Below are positions 31,914 to 44,333 of a DNA stretch of 64,000 nucleotides, piece after piece. A program made the position numbers and the translations under genes. The notes beneath the pieces were generated by a model. The model did no database searches and was not told the origin of the DNA. It was given only the letters and a program-made list of their open reading frames with translations. Each line of letters starts with the position of its first letter. Position 1 is the first letter of the stretch. This stretch comes from Amorphophallus konjac (lineage: Eukaryota > Streptophyta > Magnoliopsida > Alismatales > Araceae), in the NCBI GenBank assembly GCA_022559845.1, contig CM040128.1, positions 176,444,413 to 176,508,412 of the forward strand, given 5' to 3'.

Positions 31914-34243
31914 TGATGAGGGCATCTCAAGACACTCCCTCTAGCTCGGGTTGACTACACACTTTTGTTATGGGATGGCTGTGATCTCTACATGTTATCT
32001 TCCTTTTCTTGATCCCATCTTATGTATTTTCATTTTATTGAGTCTTATCATATGTACTTTCTTTTTATTGAGTCTTGGTATCTAGTTTATTTCTCTTATT
32101 TTGTGTAATTGGGCCTTAGTACCTTAGTGTGGGCCTAATGGGTTGAGTCTAGGACTTGTTGAGTCTTTTATCTTAATGTCAAGGTCATTGTGGTCATGTA
32201 AAAGATGGTTGCCTATATATAGGCCCATCTCTCCTCATGTACTCAACTTTTGATGAAATTTGAAAAGTATTTCTACTACCTCTTATTACCTCTCACTCTC
32301 TCTCTCCCTCTCTCTCTCTCTCCCCAAGGGGAGTTCGCCACTTTCCCTTTCTCCTCTTTCCCCAACCAACCTCCAACTCCCACCCACCCCCATTAAGACT
32401 CCCCACTTCCCATAGCTATCTTTACTCACCCCCCCTAGTCCCAAGGGGAATCTTCCCAACCCCAACACATTCTTTCCCATTCCAACACAATCACCCCTCT
32501 TCCCCACACCATTCCCCAACTCCCTAGGCCATTTTTGAATTTGAAATCCTTCCCTCCCTTGCCTTGACCGCCCCTCTCCACTCCCCCTTAGGCCAAGTTC
32601 GCCCCCCTCACCTCCTCTCCCACTCACCCCCTCTCTTGTGCACACCCACCTCTCCACCACCACCTCTTGCAGCTCCAGCCCTCTCCACCTTCCCTACCCC
32701 ACCAGAACCCCTTGGAAGCCCTAACCACGTCCCTCTCCTCTCCCAAACCCTCAGCCATCACCCCCAAGCTGTGCTAACTCCCTTTGCCCCTCCGCTTGTT
32801 CTTGCAAGTTGCAGCTTCAAGTAGCAGGTCGCAGGCAGCAGAGTGAGGCCCTGAAGTCGTGTCATCCCTGGCCGCTCCCTGCTCCTCCTGGTGGCAAGGC
32901 CTACATCTCTGGAAATGTCGTCCAGAGAGCTTCCAAGGCGAGGTGGTTTCGTCGGCATCCGAGCTACGAGCAGTCCACAGCAGCCATTCTCCCGCGACCT
33001 CGCAGAAGCTCTCAGGCAGGGAACCAGAGCTGCAGTAACAGTCCGACCACGGCTTCCTCCTTGAAGATCTGAGCGCCATTTTTAAAGGACTGAAACTACT
33101 ACCAGTTAGCTGTCATCTCCAAGAAGAAGAACTTCATTCGGCCTCCGGAGCTTCCAGTTACCATTTTCTTCGTCGGGGTGTGTCATCTGCCCCCTGTGGG
33201 TCTAGGTTTGACCTGTCCCTGCTTATCTGGCTACCTCGCTCTTCTCCGACCTCCGATTGGGGCCCCGTCAATTCCTGCTCGAAACTACTTTGACCATGAT
33301 CACGTCACCTCCAGGCTCACCTCATTTGGAGTTCAGGAGCGTCCATGGTGCCATCTGCAACTTTCTATACCTATTCTGCACCAGCCATAGGAAGAAGTTG
33401 CTGACCTGTTCCAGTCGCCGGCCCGACCAGCCCTGAGTTCCAGAGCTCCTGCCAAAATTCAGACACCATCCCCGTCCTGTTGGGGAACTTTTGGCGCAGG
33501 TTTCATCAAGATCCACGCTCTGTGGAATTTCTGGCAACATCAAAACCGCCCCACTATCCGGCAAATTTGCAGATTGGCAGAACCGGCGGGGTTCGACAAG
33601 TCGGGTTCCTTAGCTTAATTCCCCACCCCGCTTGGCCGGCTGAAGGCCCCTCCCTGCGTGGAGGTAGTTTTGAATGTAATAAGACTAATCCCCACCCCAA
33701 GATCACCCCTCCTGCGCGAGGCGTAGTGTTGTACACCTTTGCATTTTCAGGTCAAGCTACATCGCCGCGGCGATCGGGTGTATACCCTCGCCTCCCGGCG
33801 TGCCCTCGTCTCCGAGCGGGATCGGTGTCTTCACACCGATCAGGTGAGCCACTGATACTAACCTTGATAGCCTTACTTCTGCAAGTTTAGTATTACTTTG
33901 ATTGCTCGTCGGACGGTGAGAAGAGGGTCCGTTCTTGTATGTTCATTTGTTGGTGCCCACCGCAGGCCGTGAGAGAGTGCCACCCAAACCCCGCCTTGCG
34001 GGTCAGCCGCCCACTAAGTTGGGAATCCTAGACTCTTTGGGGTCAGCCTAAGCCAACTAAGTCCATTAGACTCATTGGGTCTCGCCTCGGACCCTTGCCA
34101 TCATCCCCCGGCCCCGCCGGGTGATCGCGTGTGCCGTGTAAGTAAGACGCTATTGTGAGAATCATTGAGTGCTTGTATGCTTGTGAATCTAGGTCCTAGG
34201 TTGTTCATTACATATTTAGTCATCCTTGGGCTGTGCCACATCA
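31914..34243 (+). repeat. 5' LTR of chromovirus (2330 bp)
   Basis: Begins TGATGAGGGCATCTCA, ends GTGCCACATCA. TATA box TATATATA at 32214-32221, a CT microsatellite at 32290-32323, then a long C-rich leader. Open frames within are artefacts of C-rich sequence. Confidence 0.95.
32214..32221 (+). promoter_or_regulatory. TATA box of chromovirus 5' LTR
   Basis: TATATATA inside GCCTATATATAGGC, also a perfect palindrome; same at 39546-39553 in the 3' LTR. Confidence 0.65.
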
Positions 34244-34245
34244 AG

Positions 34246-34259
34246 TGGTATCAGAGCGG
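34246..34259 (+). promoter_or_regulatory. Primer-binding site of chromovirus
   Basis: TGGTATCAGAGCGG two bases after the LTR, the usual initiator Met tRNA site. Confidence 0.92.
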
Positions 34260-34351
34260 TCTTAGGCTTGTTCTTACAAGTCTAGTCTTGGGTCACACTA
34301 AGTCTTTCATAGGTGCATCCGCACCCCCATGCATAGCCCACCCAACTTTGC

Positions 34352-35530
34352 ATGACCACTCATAGTGGAACTCATTATCAAGTCAATTCATCATCTTCCA
34401 ATAACACTATGAATCCCAATCCCCAAGGAAATCCCGCTCACAATGAGCATGAGCTTCCCGACCACATGAGATTTCTTGTGGAAGGCATGACCAATATTAT
34501 GGGACGGCTTGATGATATAACGGCCCGACTTGAACAAATTGAGGAAAATAGGCCTATCCCAAGGGCAGGGGATAGGAGAGAACCACCTCCACATGTGGAG
34601 CCAGCCATAGGAGAGCTCAATCTTGACCACCCTCCCGAACCGGAAAGGGACCCACCTCCTAGAAGGAATGAGAGACTCCCCCGGGACAACCCGGATGACC
34701 AACTACTGAGACTTGTGAAAGTCGATGCACCCACCTTTGATGGATCTCATCATCCTAGCATCTACTTAGATTGGGAGGCAGCCATGGACCAATATTTTGA
34801 TTGGTACCCAATGACCGAGGATAGGAGAGTCCAGCTTGCAAAGATGCAACTTACCAAATTAGCCAAGACTCATTGGATGAATATTGAAGCATTAAGGATA
34901 GTTAGGAGGGAAGCTCCCATCACCACATGGGGGGCCATGAAAGACCAACTCAAACTCAAATATGTCCCACCCTCCTACCATCAAAACCTCCTAGATGAGT
35001 GGCAAACCTTGACCTAAGAGGGAAAGACCGTTATGAAATACATTGAGAAGTTTGACTACTACCTCCTCAAGTGTGGAGTCCAAGAGGACCCCGCCGTCAC
35101 CCTCTCCCTCTTTAGGAATGGACTTCAATTCCATATAAAGAAGGAGTTATTCATGCGTCAAGTAGCCACTTTAGAGCAAGCCTACCAAGTAGCTCGGGAT
35201 GCCGAGAAATTCTCTCGGTATACGTGAATGGTTCCCCCTCGGGGGATGGACCCCAAGACCATAGCTCCTCGGGCCAACCCTCCACCTCCCCAAAGAGGTC
35301 TCCTTCCCACACCCATGGGAGCTCTTCCCACCCGGGTCACCCCTCCTAGTGGCACTCCACCACCCCGTCCCACAAGTGGACCCCTAAACACAACTCCCAA
35401 TAGGCCCAATCCAACACCCACTCCCCCTCACACTAAGTTGACCCCAAACCATCAAAGTGGGCAGTAATGCTTTAGGTGCTATGGGTATGGGCACTTTGCC
35501 AATCAATGCCCCTCCAAAGGAGCCTCTAAC
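34352..35530 (+). pseudogene. Chromovirus gag
   Basis: ATG at 34352. A Met/Glu-rich coiled segment (residues about 30-70), then the gag capsid-like domain (VDAPTFDGSHHPSIYLDWE; YFDWYPM; KMQLTKLAKTHW), then SLFRNGLQFHIKKEL. A Pro-rich linker precedes one zinc knuckle, [14 protein letters not shown], at 35468-35509. The frame is continuous with pol (no shift) but holds three stops: TAA 35015, TGA 35225 and TAA 35465. The TGA stands where Arg (CGA) is likely. Gag forms the particle and binds RNA. Confidence 0.9.
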
Positions 35531-38500
35531 TTGCTCATAGAAGAGACCAACCCCCAACCCCAAGCCAAATTTGAAGGGGAAGTTGAGATATATGAACCCT
35601 CTCTTGAATGGGAGGAGGAGTATGAGAACCACTACATAGAGACCAACCAAGAACAAACCCCTCCACCCCCCGACTCCCACCTCGAAGTGGTTAGATGCAC
35701 CCTCACTCAAACCCAAGAGCATGATTGGAGGAGAAACACCATATTCCATACCTACATACGGATAGGGAGCCATGTTAGGAAGGTCATCTTGGACAATGGA
35801 AGTAGTGTGAATGTGGTGTCACCCGACACCGTCAAACTTTTGGGCCTTACCACCTCCCCACATACCCACCCATATCGGGTAGCATGGATTGATACCACCT
35901 CCATACCCGTTAGTGCTCGTTGCCTTGTCCCCATTACATTCCAATCTTATCAAGGCCAAGTGTGGTGTGACATCCTACCTATGGAAGTTGGGAGTATACT
36001 CCTAGGACGACCTTGGATCTACGATGTAGATGCCACCTTTCTAGGAAAGACAAACACTTGCATCTTCATTCATGAGGGGAAGAAAATCCAACTCAACCCT
36101 TCTCCACCTCGCCCCCTTCCCAAGAAGGCATCTCCCTCCCTTGAGGGATCCCCTACCCCTCCCACTATTCCAAACCCACCAAACCCCACCCCACCAAGCC
36201 CTAACCCTAGTATGGTCAACAAGCCTCCTAGGAGCCTACACCTCATCACTAGGAAAGAGCTTGAGGAAGAAGTCAACCAAGGGGAACATGTGTGTGCCAT
36301 TGTTATTTGCCTTGGGGAATCCACCCCAACCGACCCACACCCAATAGAAATTCAACAACTCTTGGAGGACTTCCATGATGTGTTTCCCGAGGAGCTTCCG
36401 GACAAGCTACCACCCATGCGCGATGTGCAACATGCCATTGACCTTGTGCCCGAAGCTACCTTACCCAACCTCCCACACTACCGCCTCAACCCCACCGAGC
36501 ATGCCGAGCTCAGGAGGCAAATTGAGGAACTCATCAAGAAGGGCTTCCTCCGAATTAGCAAAAGCCCTTGTACCGTCCCGGCTCTTCTTACACCCAAAAA
36601 GGACGGAACTTGGCGCATGTGTGTGGATAGCCGAGCCATCAACAAGATAACGGTCAAATATAGGTTCCCCATCCCTCGACTTGATGATATGTTAGACATG
36701 CTAGCGGGAGCCACCATCTTCTCTAAAATTGACCTCAAGAGTGGCTACCATCAAGTCCGCATTAGGCCCGGGGACGAGTGGAAAACCGCCTTTAAGACTA
36801 AGGACGGTCTCTATGAATGGCTTGTTATGCCTTTTGGCCTTTCTAATGCACCAAGCACCTTCATGCGCCTCATGACCGAGGTCCTCCGGCCCTTCATTGG
36901 CATCTTTTTAGTTGTCTATTTTGACGACATCCTCATATATAGCCAATCCAAGGAAGCCCACCTCGATCACCTCAAACAAGTGTGCACCATTCTTAGGAAG
37001 GAGAGTCTCCTTGCTAACCCCGGGAAATATCATTTCTTGACCAATCAACTAGCCTTCCTAGGATTTATTGTCTCATCCCAAGGGGTATTCATGGACCCCG
37101 AAAAGGTCCAAGCTATTCTTTAGTGGCCCGAACCCAAGACCCTTCATGAGGCCCGAAGCTTTCACGGGCTAGCTACCTTCTATAGGAGATTCATCCGTGG
37201 GTTTAGCACAATCACCACTCCTATCATGGATTGCCTCAAGAAAGGCACCTTTGTGTGGACTAGGGCAGCCTCAAAAGCCTTCCTAGAGCTTAAGGAAAAG
37301 ATGACCCAAGCCCCGGTCCTTTGCCTACCCGACTTCTCAAAAGTCTTCGAAGTCACTTGTGATGCATCCGGGGTAGGGATTGGGGGCATTCTTAGCCAAG
37401 AAGGTCACCCGGTAGCCTATTTTAGTGAGAAACTTTATGAGGCTAGGACTAGGTACTCCACATATGACAAAGAGCTTTATGCTGTGGTTCAATCCCTTCG
37501 GCATTGGAGGCACTATCTCCTACCCAAGGAGTTTGTGATCTTCTCGGACCATGAGGCCTTGAAATATCTCAATACCCAACAAAAACTCAATGCCCGACAT
37601 GCCTGATGGGTAGAATACATTCAAGCCTACACCTTTGTCCTCAAGTACAAGATGGGTAGTGAGAACCGCGCAGCCGATGCGCTAAGTAGGCGGGTAGCCT
37701 TACTCTCCACCATCCAAGTGGAAGTAAACGGGTTTGAGAGAATCAAAGGAGAATATCTAAATTACCCCGACTTTGGGACTCACTACAACACCCTTTCCAC
37801 TCAGCCCCACAAGGAACATGAGGGGTTCATACTTCAAGAAGGGTATTTATTCAAGGGAGCTAGGCTTTGCATACCCCGTACTTCACTTCGGGACTTCTTA
37901 GTTTGGGAGTTACACAGTGGGGGCCTAGCTGGACACTTTGGGGTCCAAAAGACCATAGAGTTAGTTGAAAGAAAATTCCATTGGCCTAGTCTCAAGAAAG
38001 ATGTGGCCCACATTGTGGGACAATGTCACATTTGTGCCTCAGCCAAACAAGTGAAACAGAATACTGGGCTTTACACACCCCTACCCATACCAGACCGACC
38101 ATGGGAGGATTTGAGCATGGACTTCATCCTTGGCCTACCTAAGACCTTGCGCAAACATGATTCCATCTTTGTAGTGGTTGATAGGTTCTCTAAAATGGCC
38201 CACTTTATCCCATGTTCCAAGACCTCCGATGCTTCTAGGGTTGCCCGATTATTCTTTGATGAGGTAGTCCGACTCCATGGATTACCTAAGACTATTGTGT
38301 CTGATCGGGATGTGAAGTTTACCAGGTCTTTTTGGAAGACTCTTTGGCACCTAATGGGAACCCTCCTCAAATTCTCCACTACTTATCATCCTCAGACCGA
38401 TGGCCAGACTGAGGTCGTCAACCGAAGCCTTGGGAACTTGCTCCGTTGCCTTGTAGGGGACCACCCTGGGAATTGGGATCTCCTCTTATCTCAAGCCGAG

Positions 38501-39264
38501 TTTGCCTACAATGATTCTGTTAATAGGTCCATATGCAAGAGTCCATTTGAAGTTGTGCATGGTTATAGGCCTAGAAAACCGTCCGATCTTATTCCCCTTC
38601 CCCCACATGCTAGAGTGTCAGTCTCAGCTGAGTCCTTTGCACAGCATATCAAAGAGTTGCATGATGACATCCGCAAGCATATAGGAAAAAGCAATGAGGC
38701 TTACAAGAGGCGGGCAGATGCTCACCGGCGCCACTGCGAGTTCCAAGTGGGAGATTCGGTGATGGTGAGGATGGAGCGGCTCCTTCCAGGGCCTGCCTCC
38801 AAATTGAGGGCACGGGTTCGGGACCCTTTCGAGTTCTGAAACGACTTGGCAGTAATGCTTATGAGCTAGACCTACCCGAGGGCTTTAGGGTGCACCCTAC
38901 TTTCAATGTGGCGGATCTGGTACCCTACAAGGGCCCCGCGGTGGAACCCAGCGAGGATCTTGAGCCTTTACCCCACCTTGAGAGAGACACTCCCGGAGGG
39001 ACTCCACTTTCTAGCTTGAGAGACCGACGAGAGCAGGTAGAGGCAATATTGGATGAGCAGAGTATCATTACTAGGCACAAGGTGTATCAGCGCTACCTGG
39101 TTAGGTGGAGGAACCATCCCCCGATAGAGGATACGTGGGTGAGTCGGGAGGATCTGCTGCGCTTGGACCCTGACATGCTGGAGCATTACGACAGCCAGGT
39201 GGACCCATACTCGACAGGGTCGAGTTCTCCCCACCCCGGGGGATTTGATGAGGGCATCTCATGA
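35531..39264 (+). pseudogene. Chromovirus pol: protease, RT, RNase H, integrase, chromodomain
   Basis: The same frame as gag up to 38839. Protease has [13 protein letters not shown] (35786-35824), DNGS instead of the more usual D-S/T-G. RT runs from about 36500, with [23 protein letters not shown] and catalytic [11 protein letters not shown] (36910-36945). RNase H has [21 protein letters not shown] and SDHEALKYL (37357-37574). Integrase has a zinc region HSGG-H..CHIC-C and acidic sites MDFILGLP, SDRDVKF, TDGQTEVVN (37900-38420). The chromodomain is YLVRWRNHPPIEDTWVSRE (39094-39150). Stops: TAG 37121 and TGA 37604. A one-base shift near 38830 moves the tail to another frame. The final residues and the stop (39262) are encoded by the 3' LTR. 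Confidence 0.93.
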
Positions 39265-41577
39265 CACTCCCTCTAGCTCGGGTTGACTACACACTTTTGT
39301 TATGGGATGGCTGTGATCTCTACATGTTATCTTCCTTTTCTTGATCCCATCTTATGTATTTTCATTTTATTGAGTCTTATCATATGTACTTTCTTTTTAT
39401 TGAGTCTTGGTATCTAGTTTATTTCTCTTATTTTGTGTAATTGGGCCTTAGTACCTTAGTGTGGGCCTAATGGGTTGAGTCTAGGACTTGTTGAGTCTTT
39501 TATCTTAATGTCAAGGTCATTGTGGTCATGTAAAAGATGGTTGCCTATATATAGGCCCATCTCTCCTCATGTACTCAACTTTTGATGAAATTTGAAAAGC
39601 ATTTCTACTACCTCTTATTACCTCTCACTCTCTCTCTCCCTCTCTCTCTCTCTCTCCCCAAGGGGAGTTCGCCACTTTCCCTCTCTCCTCTTTCCCCAAC
39701 CAACCTCCAACTCCCACCCACCCCCATTAAGACTCCCCACTTCCCATAGCTATCTTTACTCACCCCCCCTAGTCCCAAGGGGAATCTTCCCAACCCCAAC
39801 ACATTCTTTCCCATTCCAACACAATCACCCCTCTTCCCCACACCATTCCCCAACTCCCTAGGCCATTTTTAAATTTGAAATCCTTCCCTCCCTTGCCTTG
39901 ACCGCCCCTCTCCACTCCCCCTTAGGCCAAGTTCGCCCCCCTCACCTCCTCTCCCACTCACCCCCTCTCTTGTGCACACCCACCTCTCCACCACCACCTC
40001 TTGCAGCTCCAGCCCTCTCCACCTTCCCTACCCCACCAGAACCCCTTGAAAGCCCTAACCACGTCCCTCTCCTCTCCCAAACCCTCAGCCATCACCCCCA
40101 AGCTGTGCTAACTCCCTTTGCCCCTCCCCTTGTTCTTGCAAGTTGCAGCTTCAAGTAGCAGGTTGCAGGCAGCAGAGTGAGGCCCTGAAGTTGCATCATC
40201 CCTGGCCGCTCCCTGCCCCTCCTGGTGGCAAGGCCTACATCTCTGGAAATGTTGTCCAGAGAGCTTCCAAGGCGAGCTGGTTTCGTCGGCATCCGAGCTC
40301 CGAGCAGTCCACAGCAGCCATTCTCCCGCGACCTCGCAGAAGCTCTCAGGCAGGGAACCAGAGCTGCAGTAACAGTCCGACCACGGCTTCCTCCCTGAAG
40401 ATCTGAGCACCATTTTCAGAGGGCTGAAACTAATACCAGTTAGCTGTCATCTCCAAGAACAAGGACTTCATTCGGCCTCCGGAGCTTCCAGTTACCATTT
40501 TCTTCGTCGGGGTGTGTCGTCTGCCCCCTGTGGGTCCAGGTTTGACCTATCCCTGCTTATCCGGCTACCTCGCTCTTCTCCGACCTCCGATTGGGGCCCC
40601 GTCAATTCCTGCTCTAAAATACTTTGACCATGATCACGTCACCGCCAGGCTTGCCTCATTTGGAGTTCAGGAGCATCCGTGGTGCCATCTGCAACTCGCT
40701 GTACCTGTTCTGCACCAGCTAGAGGAAGAAGTTGCTGACCTGTTCCAGTCGCCGGCCCGACCAGCCCTGAGTTCCAGAGCTCCTGCCAAAATTCAGACAC
40801 CATCCCCGTCCTGTTGGGGAACTTTTGGCGCAGGTTTCATCAAGATCCACGCTCTGTGGTATTTCTGGCAACATCAAAACCGCCCCACTATCCGGCAAAT
40901 TTGCAGATTGGCAGAACCGGCGGGGTTCGACAAGTCGGGTTCCTTAGCTTAATTCCCCACCCCGCTTGGCCGGCTGAAGGCCCCTCCCTGCGTGGAGGTA
41001 GTTTTGAATGTAATAAGCCTAATCCCCACCCCAAGATCACCACTCCTGCGCGAGGCGTAGTGTTGTACACCTTTGCATTTTCAGGTCAAGCTACATCGCC
41101 GCGGCGATCGGGTGTATACCCTCGCCTCCCGGCGCGCCCTCGTCTCCGAGCGGGATCGGTGTCTTCACACCGATAAGGTGAGCCACTGATACTAACCTTG
41201 ATAGCCTTACTTCTGCAAGTTTAGTATTGCTTTGATTGCTCGTCGGACGGTGAGAAGAGGGTCCGTTCTTGTATGTTCATTTGTTGGTGCCCACCGCGGG
41301 CCGTGAGAGAGTGCCACCCAAACCCCGCCTTGCGGGCCAGCCGCCCACTAAGTTGGGAATCCTAGACTCTTTGGGGTCAGCCTAAGCCAACTAAGTCCAT
41401 TAGACTCATTGGGTCTCGCCTCGGACCCTTGCCATCATCCCCCGGCCCCGCCGGGTGATCGCGTGTGCCGTGTAAGTAAGATGCTATTGTGAGAATCATT
41501 GAGTGCTTGTATGCTTGTGGATCTAGGTCCTAGGTTGTTCATTACATATTTAGTCATCCTTGGGCTGTGCCACATCA
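39246..41577 (+). repeat. 3' LTR of chromovirus (2332 bp)
   Basis: Matches 31914-34243; the CT run is 2 bp longer. It overlaps the last six pol codons and stop by 19 bases. Preceded by CCCCGGGGGATT, the polypurine tract. Confidence 0.95.
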
Positions 41578-41582
41578 AACAG
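41578..41582. repeat. Target-site duplication of chromovirus, right copy
   Basis: AACAG, same as 31909-31913. Confidence 0.93.
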
Positions 41583-43707
41583 GCCACAGGAATTCTCCCG
41601 AAAATGTCGAACTAACCACAAGGAACGGCTGACGCGGATGAGACATGTCTGGAGAACTAAACTAAAGGAAAGGAAACACGACCAACCTCATTGGAGACAC
41701 AATCCACGGATAATGAGGGGATAGAAAAGAACACAGCTGAAAAGTTGGAAAAGGAAAGATAAAACTGAGATAAAATCCAGATAAGAATCATGCTGGTCAA
41801 CCAGACCGAGGGGGTAGATCAGAGAAATCATTCAAATTCGGAGTGGAATGAGAATATCTTATCCAAGAGAATTGAAGAGCAATTAACCATTGTTGAGGAG
41901 AAATCTTGATAGAATCACGAGACATGAGTGCTCAAAAAATGACATGATGCATACTAGGCTAAAATAAAGAAATCATTAAAATGAATGTAAAAAAAGATAA
42001 AATAGAAAGTACTCAAGGATACTATTGCTAGACTGAGCAAGACGGGGTCAAGAGTCTTCTTGCAACCACGGCGTGCGAGACAGAGTCCATCGTCCCCCAC
42101 CCGACTCAACCTAACGGCTTATCAACGATTAACCGTATGCTCCTAGATTATTATCGTTTTTGTTAAAGGGGAACATCAGATCGTAGAACACACGGGCAAC
42201 CAGCCAATCCTTGAGAGGCTATAATAATGTAGATACCATATAGTAATGCAATAGAGAGTAGGGATACAGAGCCATACCTGATTATCCTGCCAAGCGAAAT
42301 GGCATTTTTTTTTAATTTTTTCAATAAGACATAACCACAACAAAATAAGCATGAAGATAACATAATACGACATAACGAACGAAAAATAACACAACATAAC
42401 ATAATATAACAAAGGATGAAATCACATGAACAACATATGCAAGACATCACATGAACATATAGGACAGCACACGATTGGAACAAGAATAGGGGGTTGGGAC
42501 AACACACAGTTGGGACAACAACTACGGGGGATAAAAGACAACTACGGGGGATAAAAGACACGGACAACACATAGCACGGCGACACAGTGGGACAAAAACA
42601 TGACAGACACGGAGGGACAAAACAACACGTGTGGAATGACATGAAGGGACATAGACACGGCGGGACAAAAGACATGATAAATACGCTCTTCAATCAAAGC
42701 CCAAAATCAGATGAAGCAGAACAGCCAGGTTCATAATCGTGAGGCAAAGCCCTCTCATGGAGATATAATGAAATGAGGCGAGAGCTGAGAAGGACATGAG
42801 CTTCAGAACAGATCGAGAGAAGAGATTGAAGAAGAGAGAACCGATCAAAAGATAGGAACATGAGGCAGAGCGAATGATATGGAGCAAGGAAACTTGAAGC
42901 ACTTGCAACCTGCACACTGAGCATACAGATCACGTACTTGTGCTCAAGACATATTTTTTGATCTTTATAATTTTCTGATTTTTTTGGATTTTCAAAATAT
43001 TTGATTTTTTGTGATTTTTTTGACATATTTGATTTGTTTTTTGGGATTTTTGGCAATATTTGATTTTTTTGGATTTTGACATATCTGATTTTTTTTGGAG
43101 TTATGACAATATTTGATTTTTTTGGAGTTATGAAAATATTTGATTTTTTTAGAGTTTTGAAATACCTAATTTTTTTAGATTTTTTTTTTGAATAAAGCAA
43201 TCTGTAGCACCCAAAGATGGATCGAACTACTGGCCAGGGACCGTCATCCCTCCCCCTTTCATTAAAGATTTCCATTGAGCAGGGCGTGCATATGAGGGTG
43301 ACTCGCCACAACCAACTGCCTCTAAAGAACGGTGCCCCTACTAAGGCCATACCCGTGATACAACCCAGCCTAAGAGGGAGAAGTAGAAGAAAAATTGGTG
43401 ATAAGCTTTATGCAGAATGGGAGACATCAAGACTCGAATTCCTTCCAGGGCACTACCCCTCAAAGATACAATCTGTTGCACCGAGGCTTTGTGTCTTTGA
43501 TTTTGAGACCCATATTTATCAGGCACGCATGCGACCGGGCTCATGGTGTCCCGCGGGGAACTGTACTGCCACTCTTGCCATGCCTTTGGTTTCATAATTT
43601 TGCATTGATTCATTTCCTTTGATTTTCTTTTAACGGCCCTTATTGGCTAGATATAACATGAAAGCTCACTTTTTGGGTGTCAAGACTGCCCCTATTTGAG
43701 ACCTCTC
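41583..43707 (-). other. TAT-like non-coding/LTR-like region
   Basis: Continues from 31913. No recognisable gene. 42951-43190 is low-complexity TTTGATTTTTTGG-type sequence. The right end GGTGTCAAGA followed by CTGCCCCTATTT resembles, on the minus strand, a polypurine tract and LTR start (compare GGTGTCAACA at 31742), so part of this may be an LTR ending at about 43707. A 126-codon plus-strand frame at 43217-43597 has no domain I know. Confidence 0.4.
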
Positions 43708-44333
43708 TCGTATTAGGGAGTGCCTAGGTTAGTCATCTCATCCATCAATCTCTTACCCTTGCACTTGGCCGAGCAGAGAAGAGAAAAAGTCCTTTTTGCA
43801 TACCCAAAGTATGGCCAAAGCAGCAATAATGTGCCTCAGAGAGATCGGCTATGGCTTACCGTGTAGTGTGTGAAAACCCATACTCAAGATCACCCTCAAC
43901 AATCGAGGAAAGAAACTAGACTCCCAGCGCGGAGCTATTACCAGCCTAAGGATGCTGCAGAAGCAAACTCATTTCAATCTAAACTTAACTAAGGCTTAAA
44001 GCCACTCAAACATGTTGAGGAACTAGAATTATAACCATGCACAGGAATAACAATAAGAGTAATAATAATGATAGCATATTCTTGCACAAAATAAAGATAC
44101 CTTGAAAATCCATGTAGCGATCCTGACCATCGAGCTTTGAAAAGCACGAGCTTTATATTCCTTGCTTAATAGAACAAAATGGAGAGGATAGCAAGGGCAT
44201 TCCTTGACACGGAGGAGCGGCAGACACCAAACTGGACGAAGAAGGATAAAAAGGAAGAGAGACGAGGGCTAGAACTCCCTCGTTAAGGTATAGAGACCCT
44301 GATAACAAGGAACAGAATACAGAATAAACCAGA
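43708..44333 (-). other. Intergenic part of TAT-like element
   Basis: No gene seen. Lies between the LTR-like boundary and the unknown ORF; A-rich patches only. Confidence 0.4.

Larger units (their letters stand above)
31914..41577 (+). mobile_element. Complete CRM-like Ty3/gypsy chromovirus
   Basis: A 9664-bp element with LTRs 31914-34243 and 39246-41577, PBS at 34246-34259 and AACAG on both sides. One gag-pol reading frame has domain order gag, zinc knuckle, protease, RT, RNase H, integrase, chromodomain. That order and the pol end running into the 3' LTR fit the CRM branch of chromoviruses. Five in-frame stops and one frameshift make it inactive. By eye the LTRs differ at roughly 50 of 2330 positions (about 2%). 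Confidence 0.93.

Noticed and set aside
32286..32663. Gly/Arg-rich minus frame and opposite Pro-rich frames
   Set aside because: Translation of the CT microsatellite and C-rich leader in the LTR; same at 39608-39861.
42163..43350. Cys/Leu-rich minus frames (176 and 218 codons)
   Set aside because: Low-complexity sequence with no domain; one covers TTTGATTTTTT runs read as Lys/Asn/Ile repeats.
43217..43597. Integrase tail or host exon
   Set aside because: No recognisable motif; beside an LTR-like boundary. Left unassigned.
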